A stretch of DNA of 64,000 nt from Fennellomyces sp. T-0311 (GCA_025266875.1 JALLLT010000018.1:558001-622000); one strand, 5' to 3'; shown: positions 11,690 through 23,040, counted from the stretch's first letter. A program made the numbers and translations. Notes: generated from the letters alone by a model not told the origin.

Positions 11690-13060
11690 ATTCCACTGGA
11701 AAAAAGCTCCCCGGAGCAATGCCATCGACGGTTATCACACTCTGTCGTACTACTGGAAGCAATCCGGATAGGTCAAACGATCAACCGATGGAGGGCATAC
11801 CTGCATCGACAATGCTCTTTACAAAATTTACGAAAACTGAAAAGGAGCGTCGCCGAGCGTCAAACATGTTTCGACCCCGCCAACAAATGATGACAAGCAA
11901 TGGTAGTTACGATGAACTACTTTAACAAATATACAAGATCTTTGATATTAAGTACTTGTGGTACGACAGGGTCTGCGTATATCAAACGAACAAAACAGAA
12001 AAATATCTCGAAATCAAGTAAATGCACCTTATCTACAACAACGCGTGCTATACAATAGCCATGGCCCCAGAAATCAATATCGATGATCCCAAAGATTTCG
12101 ACTATATAAACTGGCATATAAGCTATACCGAAGCTAAAGATATAGCATCTGGCTAAATATACGAGTCGCTATGGTTCAAGCGTTGTTGGACACTCAAGGA
12201 AGTCATGATGTCGACCCGGATTTTGGCCGTGGGTCGAAACACACATTTTTGGTCTTTGCGGATATAAAACAGGAGAAAACAATTAAGAAAGACGGTATTT
12301 TAGCAATAGCAATGCTTGGATTTAAAACAAGAACAGCAATAAATGCAAACCAGGTCTTATCCTATTCGCACTTCCGTACAAGCACAAAGGAGTACGACGA
12401 GATATTTGCCGTAGTCAACATTTTTGACGATCTGGTTTCCATAGATATCGAGTATGACAGCAGTGCTCCAACTATAATAAACACGTTTTATCGACAGTTA
12501 GCCGAGGTATCCTATAACCTTCCTTCATGGACGGGAGTTTTTGGAATAGAATAGCCTATTCCAGTATAATCGATATAGCATTGGACCGGTACGCTGACTA
12601 TATGAAGTTATAAAGTGCAGAAGCCGTACCGTACGGTCGAGCAAATACAAAGATAGTCAATATAATGCTTTTACGGATTCCAAACGAGGTGAGGCGGAGA
12701 TCAAGAGTGTGAGTAGTGTGCTATATTGAGTATCGTACTTTGCAGTGGGGACTGAACGATCCTCACAGGACTACATCCGTGTTGGTTATGCTTGCTACTA
12801 TTGATCGCCAGTTGTATGAAAATCCACTGGTACACTTTCCTACAAAATAATTGATGCAGCTCTTTTAAAGCATTTTCAATACAACGAGCCTCGTCCCAGC
12901 CCTCAACAAAGTATGAGTGAAACATTAAGCGACAAACCTCCTCATGACTTTGTAATACGCATAATGTTACTTGCAAGCTAGAATCGTCTTCCATGCAATG
13001 TGGATCCCCTTCGGTACGTACTCCATATTTCTTTGATGAAACCTGGTTTTGGGCGGACAT
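11690..13060 (+). pseudogene. HET-domain pseudogene 1
   Basis: Degenerate plus-strand relative of the intact HET gene. Matching blocks occur in order but in shifting frames: AIDGYHTLSYYWKQSG (about 11720), KYLWYDRVCVYQTNKTEK (about 11950), SLWFKRCWTLKEVMMSTRI (about 12170), HFRTSTKEYDEIFA and FDDLVSIDIEYDS (12370-12470), FYRQLAE and SYNLPSWTGVFG (to 12550). The C-terminal SPVVxKSTGTLSYKIIDAAL then KHFQYNE follows (about 12815-12890). Several in-frame stops and frameshifts rule out an intact product. Orientation is opposite to the intact gene. Confidence 0.85.
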
Positions 13061-13559
13061 TCCAACCGATAAACCATAGTGTCGTCATGAAAATACCTTT
13101 ACAAAGATATCTGCGCTCATAAAATCTTCGTCATTTCTATCATGGCTTCATCTTACGCTGCCATTATGTCCAGAACCGGAATCATAGCTCTCATAAAGAA
13201 GGGTCACACGGTGTCGAGACCGAGCCTTTTGCAGTAACGCAAAGAAGAGTTCCTAAGAGCCCATTCGGATGCGGAATTCGTTCACAGAATGCATTTGTGG
13301 CAACTCGAACACTCCCAAGAAGGTGTCAGTCGTTGCTTCGAGATAATTCTCGATCGAGTGTATATGAAAAAGCGTCAACGTATCACATTTTCTGAATGTA
13401 TCTTTATATATATAGATCGTTGGTTATATTTTTTTATGCGTGGGAAAACGTCGGAAAATGGCGCCCCGAACACGACCAAAATCCACTTTTATGGTTACCC
13501 CAACGCGCTCTAAAATTGTTTTTCTTCTTGACAATAACCAAAAGACGACAGACCTCACA

Positions 13560-14410
13560 ATTAGACGAGCAACACATCAAGCGACCGCAGCTCACAGACG
13601 AGATGGTCATTGCAAATGACATGATCAACACTTTGATTCAACATTGTACTGTTTCGGGATCCATTGATCAGAACATGATTGACGCGTTCGACCAGAGCAG
13701 TCCATCGTCACATCAATGACACTGGCTCTGTACTTATTACCCGTGTAAATGTACTTGCACGTCTTGGAAAATCAGGCGGCACACCATAAAAGACGCGATG
13801 AAATCGATGGAGTGCCAGCCAGCAGCAGCAGATGCTACGTCACCACAGGCGATATATTTCTCGGTCTACGCATCCGATCTCCCGCTGTTGTCTTGGCTAC
13901 AAGTAAACGATGTGCGCAATGGCTCGCACCTTCTTGTACAAGGTCGCTTCTCCATGAAGAAGTACCTTCACAAGAGAGGGCATATGGCCACGGCATATTC
14001 CATCACTGCCGAAAAGTTCGCGCTGGCGGTGACTGGAGAGTTCACCGTGAGAAACCCAGTCGCGGGCGAACACGCTGGCGACCCCAACGCCACCATGGCG
14101 TCGATGCGCTCGCTGTTGTCGGCGAGACGACTGCTCCGACAGGAGATTACGGAGCAGTTCGTCGAGGACGTTCGCGGCTTGTCGGACCCCGACCAGCAGA
14201 GCCAGGCATTTCTTAGCCAGGTTGCAAGGATCTCCGGTGATTGCCGACTTCTCTTCGGCGACTCTGTCGGTTCTTCAGTCGATCCTGAACGACTTGTACG
14301 TTGCGCCGTCAACGCAGTCGTCGTTGACAACTGTCGATGATGCTGTCGTTCGCTCGCGTGGGAGGAATGAAAGCGCCGACGGGGCTATGGACGTTGAGAG
14401 AGTGCAGTAG
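13560..14410 (+). pseudogene. possible OB-fold (SSB-like) ORF, frame-disrupted
   Basis: A G+C-richer stretch between two HET relics. One frame at about 13710-13790 reads GSVLITRVNVLARLGKSGG. After a frame change, a 180-codon frame (13798-14340) reads AIYFSVYASDLPLLSW, then NGSHLLVQGRFSMKKYL and ATAYSITAEKFAL. Order and spacing resemble a bacterial/mitochondrial SSB OB-fold (strand 1 with RLGK, a W, then a GSxxxVxGR loop and an xITA strand). The C-terminal part has no recognised domain and a further overlapping frame runs to 14410. The frame change near 13795 has no good intron, so it is either a decayed gene or a sequence error. The OB-fold assignment is inference from pattern only. Confidence 0.35.
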
Positions 14411-14844
14411 ACCTGTTGTCATGTGGTTTTTTTTTTACCTCCCAAGGCCCCAATATTATACCACCCACTCTTTCTCTCTCTCTCTCGTGAATATATATAC
14501 TCTGTTGGAAATCGACATGGTTTTGGTAGAGTGCTGCATAACAGTTTTAGAGCGTTGGCGAGACATTGTTTGGACATTTGGATTTGTTGCTCTTGGAGAA
14601 AACGGTTTGCTAAAAGAGCACTGCAAAGTCAAATATCCAAAGATTATCATGGATGATGTACTTGTCCTGCATTACCGATGTGTCAACCTTTCAAGACACT
14701 GTGTTCCACCGCGCATTTGACCATAACAACATGACGGCTGAAGAGTTTAGGATGTTTATACGCAACTTCAAAAACATTCGACAATTGAAGGGTCTACTTT
14801 TCAAGTCAATGCCATACACCACTGATCGTGTCTCTATATCTTAC

Positions 14845-15065
14845 AGAAAGGGTAGTGAATGTGTTATATTAGGTGGAGTACTTTGCCGCATGTAGGAGGA
14901 ACGAACACGCGACGACGGTACCCGTATTGGCTATAATTACGACAGCCTCTCCCCTGTTGTGCGAAAACCCATCGGTACGCTCACAAAAGTATTGGCGCTG
15001 TTCTTTTGAAGCACTTCCAGTGCAATGAAACGCGTGTCAATCGCCAACAAGTGGTAGACGAGATT
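14845..15065 (+). pseudogene. HET-domain relic 2 (C-terminal part only)
   Basis: GSECVILGGVLCRM followed, after a stop, by RIGYNYDSLSPVVRKPIGTL aligns with the C-terminal part of the intact HET protein (ECTLLGVMFC ... GYEYYYYLSPIVRKS). The trailing bases align with LLKKFQYLETRHNPQ. The N-terminal two thirds are absent. Upstream (14400-14840) only short frames without recognised content occur. Confidence 0.65.
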
Positions 15066-15268
15066 TCTATACTAGTTAGAGTAGAAGGAAATCTATTATA
15101 TTTGCCTACTACGTAATAAACACTCAATGTATCCTGTCATGGAAGCGCCTGGATTATTTTTCAACTTTAATGCAACCGATATTACTCCTTTTTCACCTTG
15201 ATGTACAGGAGCGTTTAATTGCTGGTGTACATGGCTTTCACCCGTCGTTTTGTTCATTGTGGCCAACG

Positions 15269-15921
15269 TTAACCGCTGTATATATATAAATTCGGTATAA
15301 TATGATTTTCTGAAGACATCAGCTCATCATTTACCATAAGTGCCTGTATTTGTGCAGCGACACTATTGGCTTGCGACACAATGGGTACTGCCACAAACGT
15401 CCGTCTGGTGTTGTACCCGGCGCCTTGATAAAGGTAGTTGAATTGATAAGCGCAGACGGCCATCCAGAGGCAAAAATGCGATTCCACGTACTGATGTGCG
15501 CATTCGATATTTCGGTTTAGAGTTGCTGGCGCCCGTATTATAGGAAAAAGTTTACCAGAAAGCATTGGTCTGTGTATCCTGACCAATTCTGGTGTTTCCA
15601 TATCAGCAACGACTGTGCGTAATTCGGCGTTCACCTGGCGTTCACCTGAGGTCGATCCAGTGGACTTCGAGTCAAAACAATAATGATGCATCTTATACGA
15701 CATGGTCCAACAGATTAATTAAACAGGACTCGTTTGTGTGCATAAAGTGCTTACCAAATACAATCCTTTGCACTAAGGATACTGCGGGCTCAGCCAAGCA
15801 TGGTAGCGAATCTGATTCGCCGACGATGGTGACACACGTTGCACACTTTGGGCAAGCAGTGCGGCATCAACGCATCCGGCAAAGGGCTGCACCTTGGCAA
15901 AACAGACATGTGTCACACTGC
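15269..15921 (-). pseudogene. Cys-rich hypothetical protein, probably broken
   Basis: A 144-codon minus-strand frame (15269-15703) could be joined through a short intron to an upstream Cys-rich piece (CDTCLFCQGA then CRTACPKCATC) at about 15790-15921. That upstream piece contains an in-frame TGA. The Cys spacing resembles a zinc ribbon, but the family was not recognised. It lies head-to-head with the MARCH-type gene and overlaps its leader region. Confidence 0.25.
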
Positions 15922-16010
15922 ATTCTTTTAAAACTTTTCGCTTTTTCTTTTTGTTGCATCATATTTTTTCACTCTCCTTTTTTTTTATCGAGACTCCTTT
16001 TGTTTCCAAA

Positions 16011-16820
16011 ATGACAGCATCAACGAGTCATAATGTTCACAAGGAGGAAGAAACAGTGGCATTGTTGGAAGCCGAGCCTGAAATGGTGACGATTGCAATG
16101 ACCACACGAGACTCGGACGATGAACGAACGTGTCGTATATGCGGAGACGGGGAAGAGGACCAAGAGAATGCACTGATACGACCATGTAAATGTAAAGGCA
16201 GCATGATGTATATCCATATCGACTGTTTAAACCGATGGCGAGCCATGTCACCGAGACAAGAATCGCATGTGCAGTGCGACTTGTGCCATTACCACTACAA
16301 CGTGTATAGACCCAAATTCGCATACATCGTGTCTCACCCGTACTTCTTGCGAAGCATCACGGTGGTGACGATATTGTTGCTGATCGTTGGCATGGCGTAT
16401 GTGTCCAAGGCGGTACATGTGTATTTCTTGCATGGACAGCCGGATGAAAGCTGGCATGGCCCAACGTTTCTTTGGTTGGATCGAATTTATCTGCTAGCCG
16501 GGTTGATCACGGTGTCGTTACTAGGAATCGTTTATTTGGTGTATTGCTGTGCAACCGCATCACCTGTCATCACCGGAGAAGGGCCGCTCCTCTACTGTGA
16601 TACCTGCCCTTGGTATGGGTGCTATGTCGCGGACTTTACGGCTTGCAGTGGCGATGCCGCGCTCGGTGGAATTCTCGTCTTTGCCGCTTTCGTCATGCTT
16701 CTCACCATCGCTTTTGGCATTCTGGGCGTATTCAGCGGCATCTACACGCTCACGGAGCATGTGGTCCAGCATGTCGCTGGCCGAGTGAAAGACCGGATAC
16801 TCGAAGTACAAGATTCATGA
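16011..16820 (+). CDS. MARCH-type (RINGv) membrane E3 ubiquitin ligase
   Basis: Intronless 269-aa protein. A RING-variant domain (C4HC3) occupies about residues 36-92: CRICG, then RPCKCKGSM, HIDCLNRW and CDLCHYHY. Three hydrophobic stretches follow: about SITVVTILLLIVGMAYV, IYLLAGLITVSLLGIVYLV and GGILVFAAFVMLLTIAFGIL. RINGv proteins transfer ubiquitin to membrane proteins. The frame is open to an ATG at 15894, but the ATG at 16011 (CCAAAATGAC, after a pyrimidine-rich leader) is the likely start because the extension has no conserved content. Convergent with STS1, whose stop is 191 bp away across a purine-rich (GA)n spacer. Confidence 0.85.
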   Translation: MTASTSHNVHKEEETVALLEAEPEMVTIAMTTRDSDDERTCRICGDGEEDQENALIRPCKCKGSMMYIHIDCLNRWRAMSPRQESHVQCDLCHYHYNVYRPKFAYIVSHPYFLRSITVVTILLLIVGMAYVSKAVHVYFLHGQPDESWHGPTFLWLDRIYLLAGLITVSLLGIVYLVYCCATASPVITGEGPLLYCDTCPWYGCYVADFTACSGDAALGGILVFAAFVMLLTIAFGILGVFSGIYTLTEHVVQHVAGRVKDRILEVQDS

Positions 16821-17011
16821 TATTTATATAAAAAAGAAAGAGAGAAAGAGAGAGGAGAGCAAAAGGAAAGTAGCAGCCATCGAAGCGGCGTTGTGCGTGT
16901 GTGCCATGTTGTTTTTCCGTTTTATATGATTGCGCGAAGGGAGATGTATAAAAAGAGAGAGAAAGAGGGGGGGCCTATGGAGAGAGTGGGTGGGTGTGTG
17001 CGTGTACAAAT

Positions 17012-18176
17012 CTATCTCCGTGCATCAGCGTATCCAACCACACGCGGCGGTGAGGCCAGTCGTGCAATATCACTCTGCACTGCAGGGTGATGGCAGATCG
17101 GAACATCATGTGGGATTTCGTTGTGCGGCAGTCCGATCAAGAATCCTAGCCGCTTGGAGAACTCTTGCACCGCATCGGTGAAAAAGAGGTTGCCTGTGTA
17201 ATGGTTGTGCTCCGCCAAACTATAAAAGAAACAAGGTGAGTCTTTGATCCTCGCAATAAACCTTATCCTTGTTACTTTTTCGCCCACTCCTTCACCGCCT
17301 GAAGGCTGTAAGATTCTCCCTCTCGGATCTTGGATGCTGCACACCGCGAGGCTGACTTCCAACACTCATCAAGGACCCGGTACAGATCCCGTTTCAGCTC
17401 GTTGTTTTCTGATTCACAGCATCAGCAACCCCACTCGTTTGCTCGCATAACGTGTCGCTTACCTTCGCTATCCCACGCAGGTAATCGATGCGCCAGCGTG
17501 GTGGCCATGTGTAAGAAGGAGAATGATGCGGGCGGGAAGGCGGTGGGTGATGTAAAGTGGTCAGCGTATTGGATGGTCGTATCCTAGTTTGCGGCTTTAA
17601 TATGACCTTTAAAGCGTCCATGCATAAAACGACAGACACTTACAATCAACTCGACAAGTGCTGCGCGTACTCGTGAAAACGTGTAGTCGTTTCGTGACGG
17701 TCCATGTCGGTTATAGGGGAAGCTTTCCGCTACTCGCTTTTCTAGGTTGTTCAAGACGATGGCTGCGGTGTGGACGCTAGGAGCTGGTATGTAGTTCATG
17801 ATGTCATGTCGAAGTTCAGGGTGACTGTCGAATAGCGAATGAACGATGTGAATCAGTTTGTCTTTGTCCAGTGACGCTATTTTAAAACAACTTGTAAGCT
17901 TTCTCTCTTTCACTCTCTCTTCTGATCGCTGCGCACATACCCAGCATGAGCGCTGTATCCGACTGCTTGCTGCTGCCAGTTTTGTAGCGTTTGTTAATGT
18001 CGTAGAAGGGCCGAATTCGAGGTGCTGCGTCATCACCCATGTCTTCGTCTTCGGAGAGTCGGCGTTTTCGGCCTAATCGTGAAAAGAAAAGGCAGTGGTG
18101 GGTAAAAGTGAACAAATGCAGTGCGCAAAAGGTTACCTTTAATCATGGGATTGTGTGGCGGGTAGAGTGAGGTCAT
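17012..18176 (-). CDS. STS1: STS1/Cut8-family nuclear proteasome tethering factor
   Basis: Six exons (18176-18137, 18072-17941, 17876-17644, 17583-17463, 17408-17276, 17219-17012) splice in phase to 288 aa. The N-terminus carries a basic nuclear-signal-like GRKRRLSEDED. The core has ASLDKDKLIHIVHSLFD, HPELRHDIMNYIPAPSV and VAESFPYNR followed by YTFSRVRAAL, then LAHRLPAWDSE. This is the conserved Sts1/Cut8 core, which anchors the 26S proteasome at the nuclear envelope. All introns are 54-64 nt and GT-AG. Family membership is by motif; the exon model is by eye and phase-consistent. Divergent from CHL4 across about 213 bp containing a TAAAA microsatellite. Confidence 0.85.
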
Positions 18177-18389
18177 GGCGGATCACTTAATAAAATAAAA
18201 TAAAATGGGAATAGATTGCGAAGAATGAGTGGAGCTGAAGAGAAAAGGAAAAAAGAGAGAGAGAAAGAGGGCGAGTGGTTCGCACAGGAGTTAAAATAAT
18301 CCATAATCGGAGCTTCCCCGAATCATTGGTCGCACTAAAACCGTCCGGCTTATCCTTTCTTTTTTTTTTTTATTGCTTTAAACGACCCT

Positions 18390-19867
18390 ATGCGTCTCAC
18401 CCACCTCGATCTTGTCCGCGCCACCAATACCTCCCGCGTCAGCCACATGCTACGCGCATGTCCTCATGAAATCCTACTGTCCCTTGTCAGGGAATGGTTT
18501 GAACATCCGCAACTCCAGCCTAGCAAGCAAAACACGTCCTATGAAGAATACACAAAAGTAAAAACCCGAGTCGGTCTTCTCGATCGAATTGCTCATGATT
18601 GGGTAAGAACAGAAAGTATTCATGACTTTTTTTTAAAAAGAAAAACTCAATGCCATTAGCATAAAGGATTGACATTGTACCAAATTGCCCAAATCGATCT
18701 TACCTGTAAGTCAATCGTTTGGCCAATCTATTCACGTTTTAATTTTTTCAACAGGTTTCATGAAGGCAATGAAGGCGCGTCAAGTGAAGAAGCTGTGGAG
18801 AATGAAACCGAAAGGTGTGGTTTCGTTTCCCCCTGTTTTTCTTTTTGTTTAAACTGACTCGAGAGTCTCAGGTAAAGCAAACTTTGCCACGTTGACTTTG
18901 GAAGAAACGCGAGATCGGGTGCAAAGTTTAATTGGAGTCTATTTCAAATCCGTAACTATCGTTTATCTCCACGGGAACGCGTTGGGAGGCTAACAAGGCT
19001 GCATAGCATGTCCACGTACAACATGACGACGAAAACGGAACCGATTGGATCCGAATCAGCATCTACGTCCACGATGAGCTCAGCCAAGTGCCAACCACTT
19101 ATGATACATGCATTATTATACGATACCCAGAAACTCCCTTCGTGGTCAGAATAGGCAACATTACCTCCGCACGCGCATCCATCATTCAACAAGTGATTGT
19201 TCAAACCTTCGACGCTAAAAGTATTGTCGAAGAAAGCTTCTTGACAGGACAAAGTTTACCGAGACTCGATCATTACGTCGAGCACCACGCTTCCCTCGGT
19301 GCCGTCAGTCAACTTCGCTTGCAAAGTAATGATTCAAACCCACTCCAGCTCGACTCCCCATCGTCATCTTCCAACAAACGACCCGCAGAAGAACCCTATG
19401 TCAAAGGTCGAGAACAGCGCCGACGCATCGTCCCACTCGATCATGAGGTGCTGGATAGTAGAATGCGACATGTTGCCGATACGTTTGGCGTGGATGTTGT
19501 CCAGGGTGTCGAGAAGCTGGAACTTCATGTAAGTAGTCGGACTTTGGGTCAGAATGGGCTGTTTGATGGCTTTTTTTTCTGGTAGATGGAAACACCGTTG
19601 GAAGACACCGTGGACGAAAACGTGCTGCAACTGCTGCCGTATCAGGATGTAAAGATCAACATGAATATCACTTTCAAGGGAAAGAATGTGTTGGGAGGAA
19701 TGCGCCATCTCATGTTGACGGGCCACATGGACACGCCGGTGCCGTCGTGGATGGTTGCCATCGCGTCGCAAGGCGTCAACAAGGCGCACATCAAGGACGG
19801 CCAAGTGCTGCAGGAGGTCGAGGTAGACTCGGACGAAGACATGGATGAGTTGTTTGACGAGCCATAA
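18390..19867 (+). CDS. CHL4: CHL4/CENP-N family kinetochore protein
   Basis: Six exons (18390-18602, 18660-18705, 18755-18814, 18872-18951, 19007-19528, 19586-19867) give 400 aa with consistent phases. The N-terminal region shows MLRACPHEILLSLVREW, LLDRIAHDW and GLTLYQIAQIDLT. The middle has DWIRISIYVHD. The C-terminus has FKGKNVLGGMRHLMLTG and PSWMVAIAS, ending in an acidic tail (DSDEDMDELFDE). This order matches Chl4/Mis15/CENP-N, an inner-kinetochore protein that reads centromeric nucleosomes with CENP-L. The fourth intron (18952-19006) is needed to avoid an in-frame TAA. Convergent with OLA1, 126 bp away. Confidence 0.8.
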
Positions 19868-19993
19868 AAGAAAACAAAAAAAAGTCGGTGGTCCCCAGTC
19901 CGGTGGGGGGTGTTTCGTTTTTAATCTTGTACAAAATCTGATCGATGGGGTGGACTTTATAAAGCAAAAGAGTAAAGAGAGGGTAAAAAGAGT

Positions 19994-21319
19994 CTATTTC
20001 TTCTTGGCGGGGGCGGTGACGTTGAACTTGAAGTAGATGATATCGCCATCTTCAACCACGTATTCCTTGCCCTTTTGGTTGTACTTGCCATTCGCCTTGA
20101 CCTGGGATTCACTGCCAAACTCCTTCAAGTCATCGTACTTCATCACTTCAGCCATAATGAAGCCACGTTCAAAGTCACTGTGAATCACACCAGCAGCCTG
20201 GGGAGCCTTGGTCAATCGACGGATCGTCCATGCACGCACTTCATCAGGACCACCCGTAAAGTAGTAGATCAGCTGAAGAGCGCTGTAACCGGCAACGATG
20301 ATCTTGGCCAGCATGGAGTGGGCATTCAGCTCCTTCAACAAAGCAGCACGCTCCTCCTTGTCCTCGATCAACGAAAGACGCTGTTCGAAAGCACCGGAAT
20401 AAGGAATCATCAGATCGCCAGGCGAATGAGAGTCGATCCAGGCCTTGATCTTGGGCAGATGCTTGTTCTTCTTGCGCAGATAGTCCTTTTCACTGCAGTT
20501 GGCCAAGTAAATCACGGGCTTGGCGGTGATCAGATGCAAACCGTTGATCACCTCGATTTCCTTGTTGCTCCAAACACCGTGACGCACCTCCTTGCCTTCC
20601 TTGACCCAAGAATAGACCTTTTCAACCACAGCAAACTCTTCCTTGCGAGCCTTGTCAGCAGCGTTGCCACCGTGTCCCAAACGCTTGACACTGGCTCCAA
20701 GCTCAGCCACGTTCTTGGCCAAGAATTCTTCGTCCTTCAAACGCAACTCTTCGTGAATGATTTCCATGTCACGAACAGGATCCAAGTCGCCTTCAACGTG
20801 CGTCACGTCGGGATCATCAAAGGCACGGACAACGTGGTAGATCGCATCCACAGCCTTGATGTGGGACAAGAAAGCGTTACCGAGACCCGCACCGCTGGCG
20901 GCACCCTTTACCAAACCGGCAATATCAATCACAGTCAACTATGCAATATGCCCAATGGTTTAGTTTGACTTGCTGCAGGACATCAGCCAGTTTTTATCTT
21001 ACAAACGCAGGGATCTCCTTGGCAGGCTTGTAGTGCTGGCAAAGCCAATCGAAGCGCTCGTCGGGGACAGCGACACGGGCTTCTTCGGGATCTGCAGAAC
21101 AAAAAAATGGAGTCGGTACGGCTGCTTTACATGCGAAGGCGAAAATACGTTACCGATGGTACAGAAAGGATAGTTCTCGGCAGCAGCAGAAGAGTTTGTC
21201 AGGGCGTTGAAGAACGTCGACTTGCCAACGTTTGGAAGGCCGACAACACCGATCTTCAAGTTGTTGGAGGGGCGACCCAGCAAAAGCTTCTCTTCCTTGA
21301 CGGCCTTCTTTGGTGGCAT
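19994..21319 (-). CDS. OLA1: Obg-like ATPase 1 (YchF family)
   Basis: Three exons (21319-21154, 21091-21003, 20938-19994) encode 399 aa, close to the usual OLA1 length. P-loop [13 protein letters not shown]3 [17 protein letters not shown], the YchF-type NxxE motif in [10 protein letters not shown] (in place of NKxD), and a C-terminal TGS domain with [16 protein letters not shown] are all visible. OLA1 hydrolyses ATP and is linked to translation and stress responses. Codon use is biased towards preferred codons, suggesting strong expression. The exon phases leave no gaps. Confidence 0.95.
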
Positions 21320-21789
21320 GGCTTATCGTGGCATTGGTCAGTTTGTTGTCATGGCTGCCTAGATTCTCTAATGCAGAAAGCTCACCTTAAATGGTCTTTA
21401 TAAGGGAGGCTAAAAAAATATAAAGATCGAAAATCCAATTCCTTCCCAACGTCAAAATTTTTGAGACTGCCATGACGTCAGCCATCATGAGCTGTCCCGA
21501 CTCTGTTACTAGTTAGAAATCACTGGCCTCGGCATCCAACTGTTTGATTTTGTATATGCACAACTGTTGGTGATGATGGCTCGGCCAAAACACCGTTTCT
21601 CATTTTCATTTAGTTAATGACAACATCGTAAGCCTCGCGACTAAACTGATCGAGGATGAACAAGGGGTTCGTCGTATTGAAACATCTGTACCAATAACTT
21701 TGCGCGTAAATGTATCAGCGGTACCTTCCACACAATTGCGGAGAGATAGAGTATTCATAACTATGAAGGGTGCTGTCGATGCTTATCGT
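21320..21789. other. spacer at OLA1 5' side
   Basis: Holds the presumed OLA1 promoter on its left side. No other supported feature was seen before the HET relic. Confidence 0.35.
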
Positions 21790-22579
21790 TTCCTTCTTGA
21801 TCTAAAATACGACAATCAACATAGCATATCCATGGCACTCTTCTGTAAGAGATACAAACAAGACAGGAGAAGAGAACCATGCGCAGTTGTCAGGTTTCCA
21901 ATAATGAGTAGAAGGCCGTATCACCGGAAACATACACCGCTGACTCTACATTCTCGTCCTCCGCAAAATCATCTACAGCGTTCATCACTTTCAAGGCGTT
22001 TTGTAAGCTTTCTTTCTTCGTTTGATATCGTTAAAAGTGCTATATTGACTATCGTTGTACTTGTTGGGTCGGATAATGTAGCTTCTATGCTTCAGACGTA
22101 GTTGTATGTTATCAACAATCGTATAGCCACATGCTGGGCAACTGTAACATCGAAGATTGGGCCACCTGGATGTCTCCCAAAAGCACCTATCCAAGCAGGA
22201 AGGCTGTATAACCCCATGGTTGCTGTACATTCAAGTTGCCTTGTATGTGGATGCATGTTCGGTTAAAAGCACATCGCAACAGATAAATTCGTCTTGGTTA
22301 ATTGCTGTTAACACGCATTCATCGCAACTGAAAATGCGCTGTCGTAATCCAAATCACATAGAGAGTCAAATCATACACGGCCAATTCGTGATAAAAGTTC
22401 ATTATTGCGGTGTGTACGCTACTGCCATAATCGGTGTCGATGGAGAGCATACCCTCAAAAACATTGGCCAGGGCAAATAACTTGTCATGTCCCTTTGGAC
22501 TTGTCCTGTAGTAGGTGAAAACAAAGAACTTGGTGCTAGGCGTTGCGGGTGCCTTGATGAAGACACGAAAAACGGGCAT
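21790..22579 (-). pseudogene. HET-domain pseudogene 3 (C-terminal half)
   Basis: Minus-strand pieces match the second half of the intact HET protein in order: YYRTSPKGHDKLFALANVF and SIDTDYGSSV (22400-22540), FYHELAVYDLT (22370), GYTIVDNIQLRLKHRS with KYNDSQYSTFND (22030-22130), then THYWKPDNCAWF and SLTEECHG (21830-21910). Frameshifts and stops separate the blocks. The N-terminal half is missing, and the break coincides with the CACTA-like MITE 34 bp upstream (22613). Confidence 0.8.
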
Positions 22580-22612
22580 CGCAGTTATTTTATTGCTGGT
22601 TCATAATAGTCC

Positions 22613-22783
22613 ACTGTAAAAACTTTTTGGGTGAATTTTGGGTGAATGAGTTTTTGAGCTGCCCAAACATAAGCTTTTTAACCACTTGTAGTGCCATTTT
22701 TAGTAACTCAAGTGGTTAAAAAGCTTATGTTTAACCACCTCGAAAAGTTTTTCACCGAAATTCACCCAATTTTCTTTGCAGTG
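22613..22783. mobile_element. CACTA-like MITE, 171 bp, with 3-bp TSD
   Basis: Termini are CACTGTAAAA... and ...TTTTCTTTGCAGTG. The right end, reverse-complemented, starts CACTGCAAAGAAAATTGGG and aligns with the left end over more than 30 bp. The element is flanked by GTC at 22610-22612 and GTC at 22784-22786, a 3-bp duplication as expected for CACTA elements. Inside is a perfect 24-bp inverted pair (22665-22688 and 22709-22732, core AAGCTTTTTAACCACTT). No coding capacity. Confidence 0.8.
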
Positions 22784-22835
22784 GTCTTATCTTTAAATGA
22801 ATTACGGTGTTTATACCGAAGTATATGTTATGTAC

Positions 22836-23040
22836 TTACCAGTGATAGCGCAAGGTCTTTTCTTTTCCAAATACCACATCCAACCTAGGATAATGAAACA
22901 TTACCATGGCATATGTACGCAGCATATACAATACTTGTGTGCCATGTTATCGGTTGGATTAGGTTTTCAACAATCTCAGTATGCTATCAAAGCAGATGAA
23001 AGTCGGCCCAGTGGATTGTAGGTGCTACGTAAAATGATGA
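22836..23040 (-). pseudogene. decayed second copy of the 25-kb hypothetical gene
   Basis: The minus-strand stretch reading GCGIWKRKDL, and the bases leading to a shared splice donor (ATCACTG then GTAAGTACAT), align with GCGVWGRKNLCVIT and ATCACTG/GTAAATACAT of the gene at 24758-26265. One base is missing and upstream frames are closed by stops. The homology may extend weakly to about 23290. Confidence 0.5.

Noticed and set aside
15894..16010. N-terminal extension of the MARCH-type gene
   Set aside because: In frame, but Phe-rich leader-like translation without conservation; the ATG at 16011 has better context.
20075..20968. 297-codon plus-strand ORF opposite OLA1
   Set aside because: Antisense shadow of OLA1; crosses an OLA1 intron border and shows no domain.
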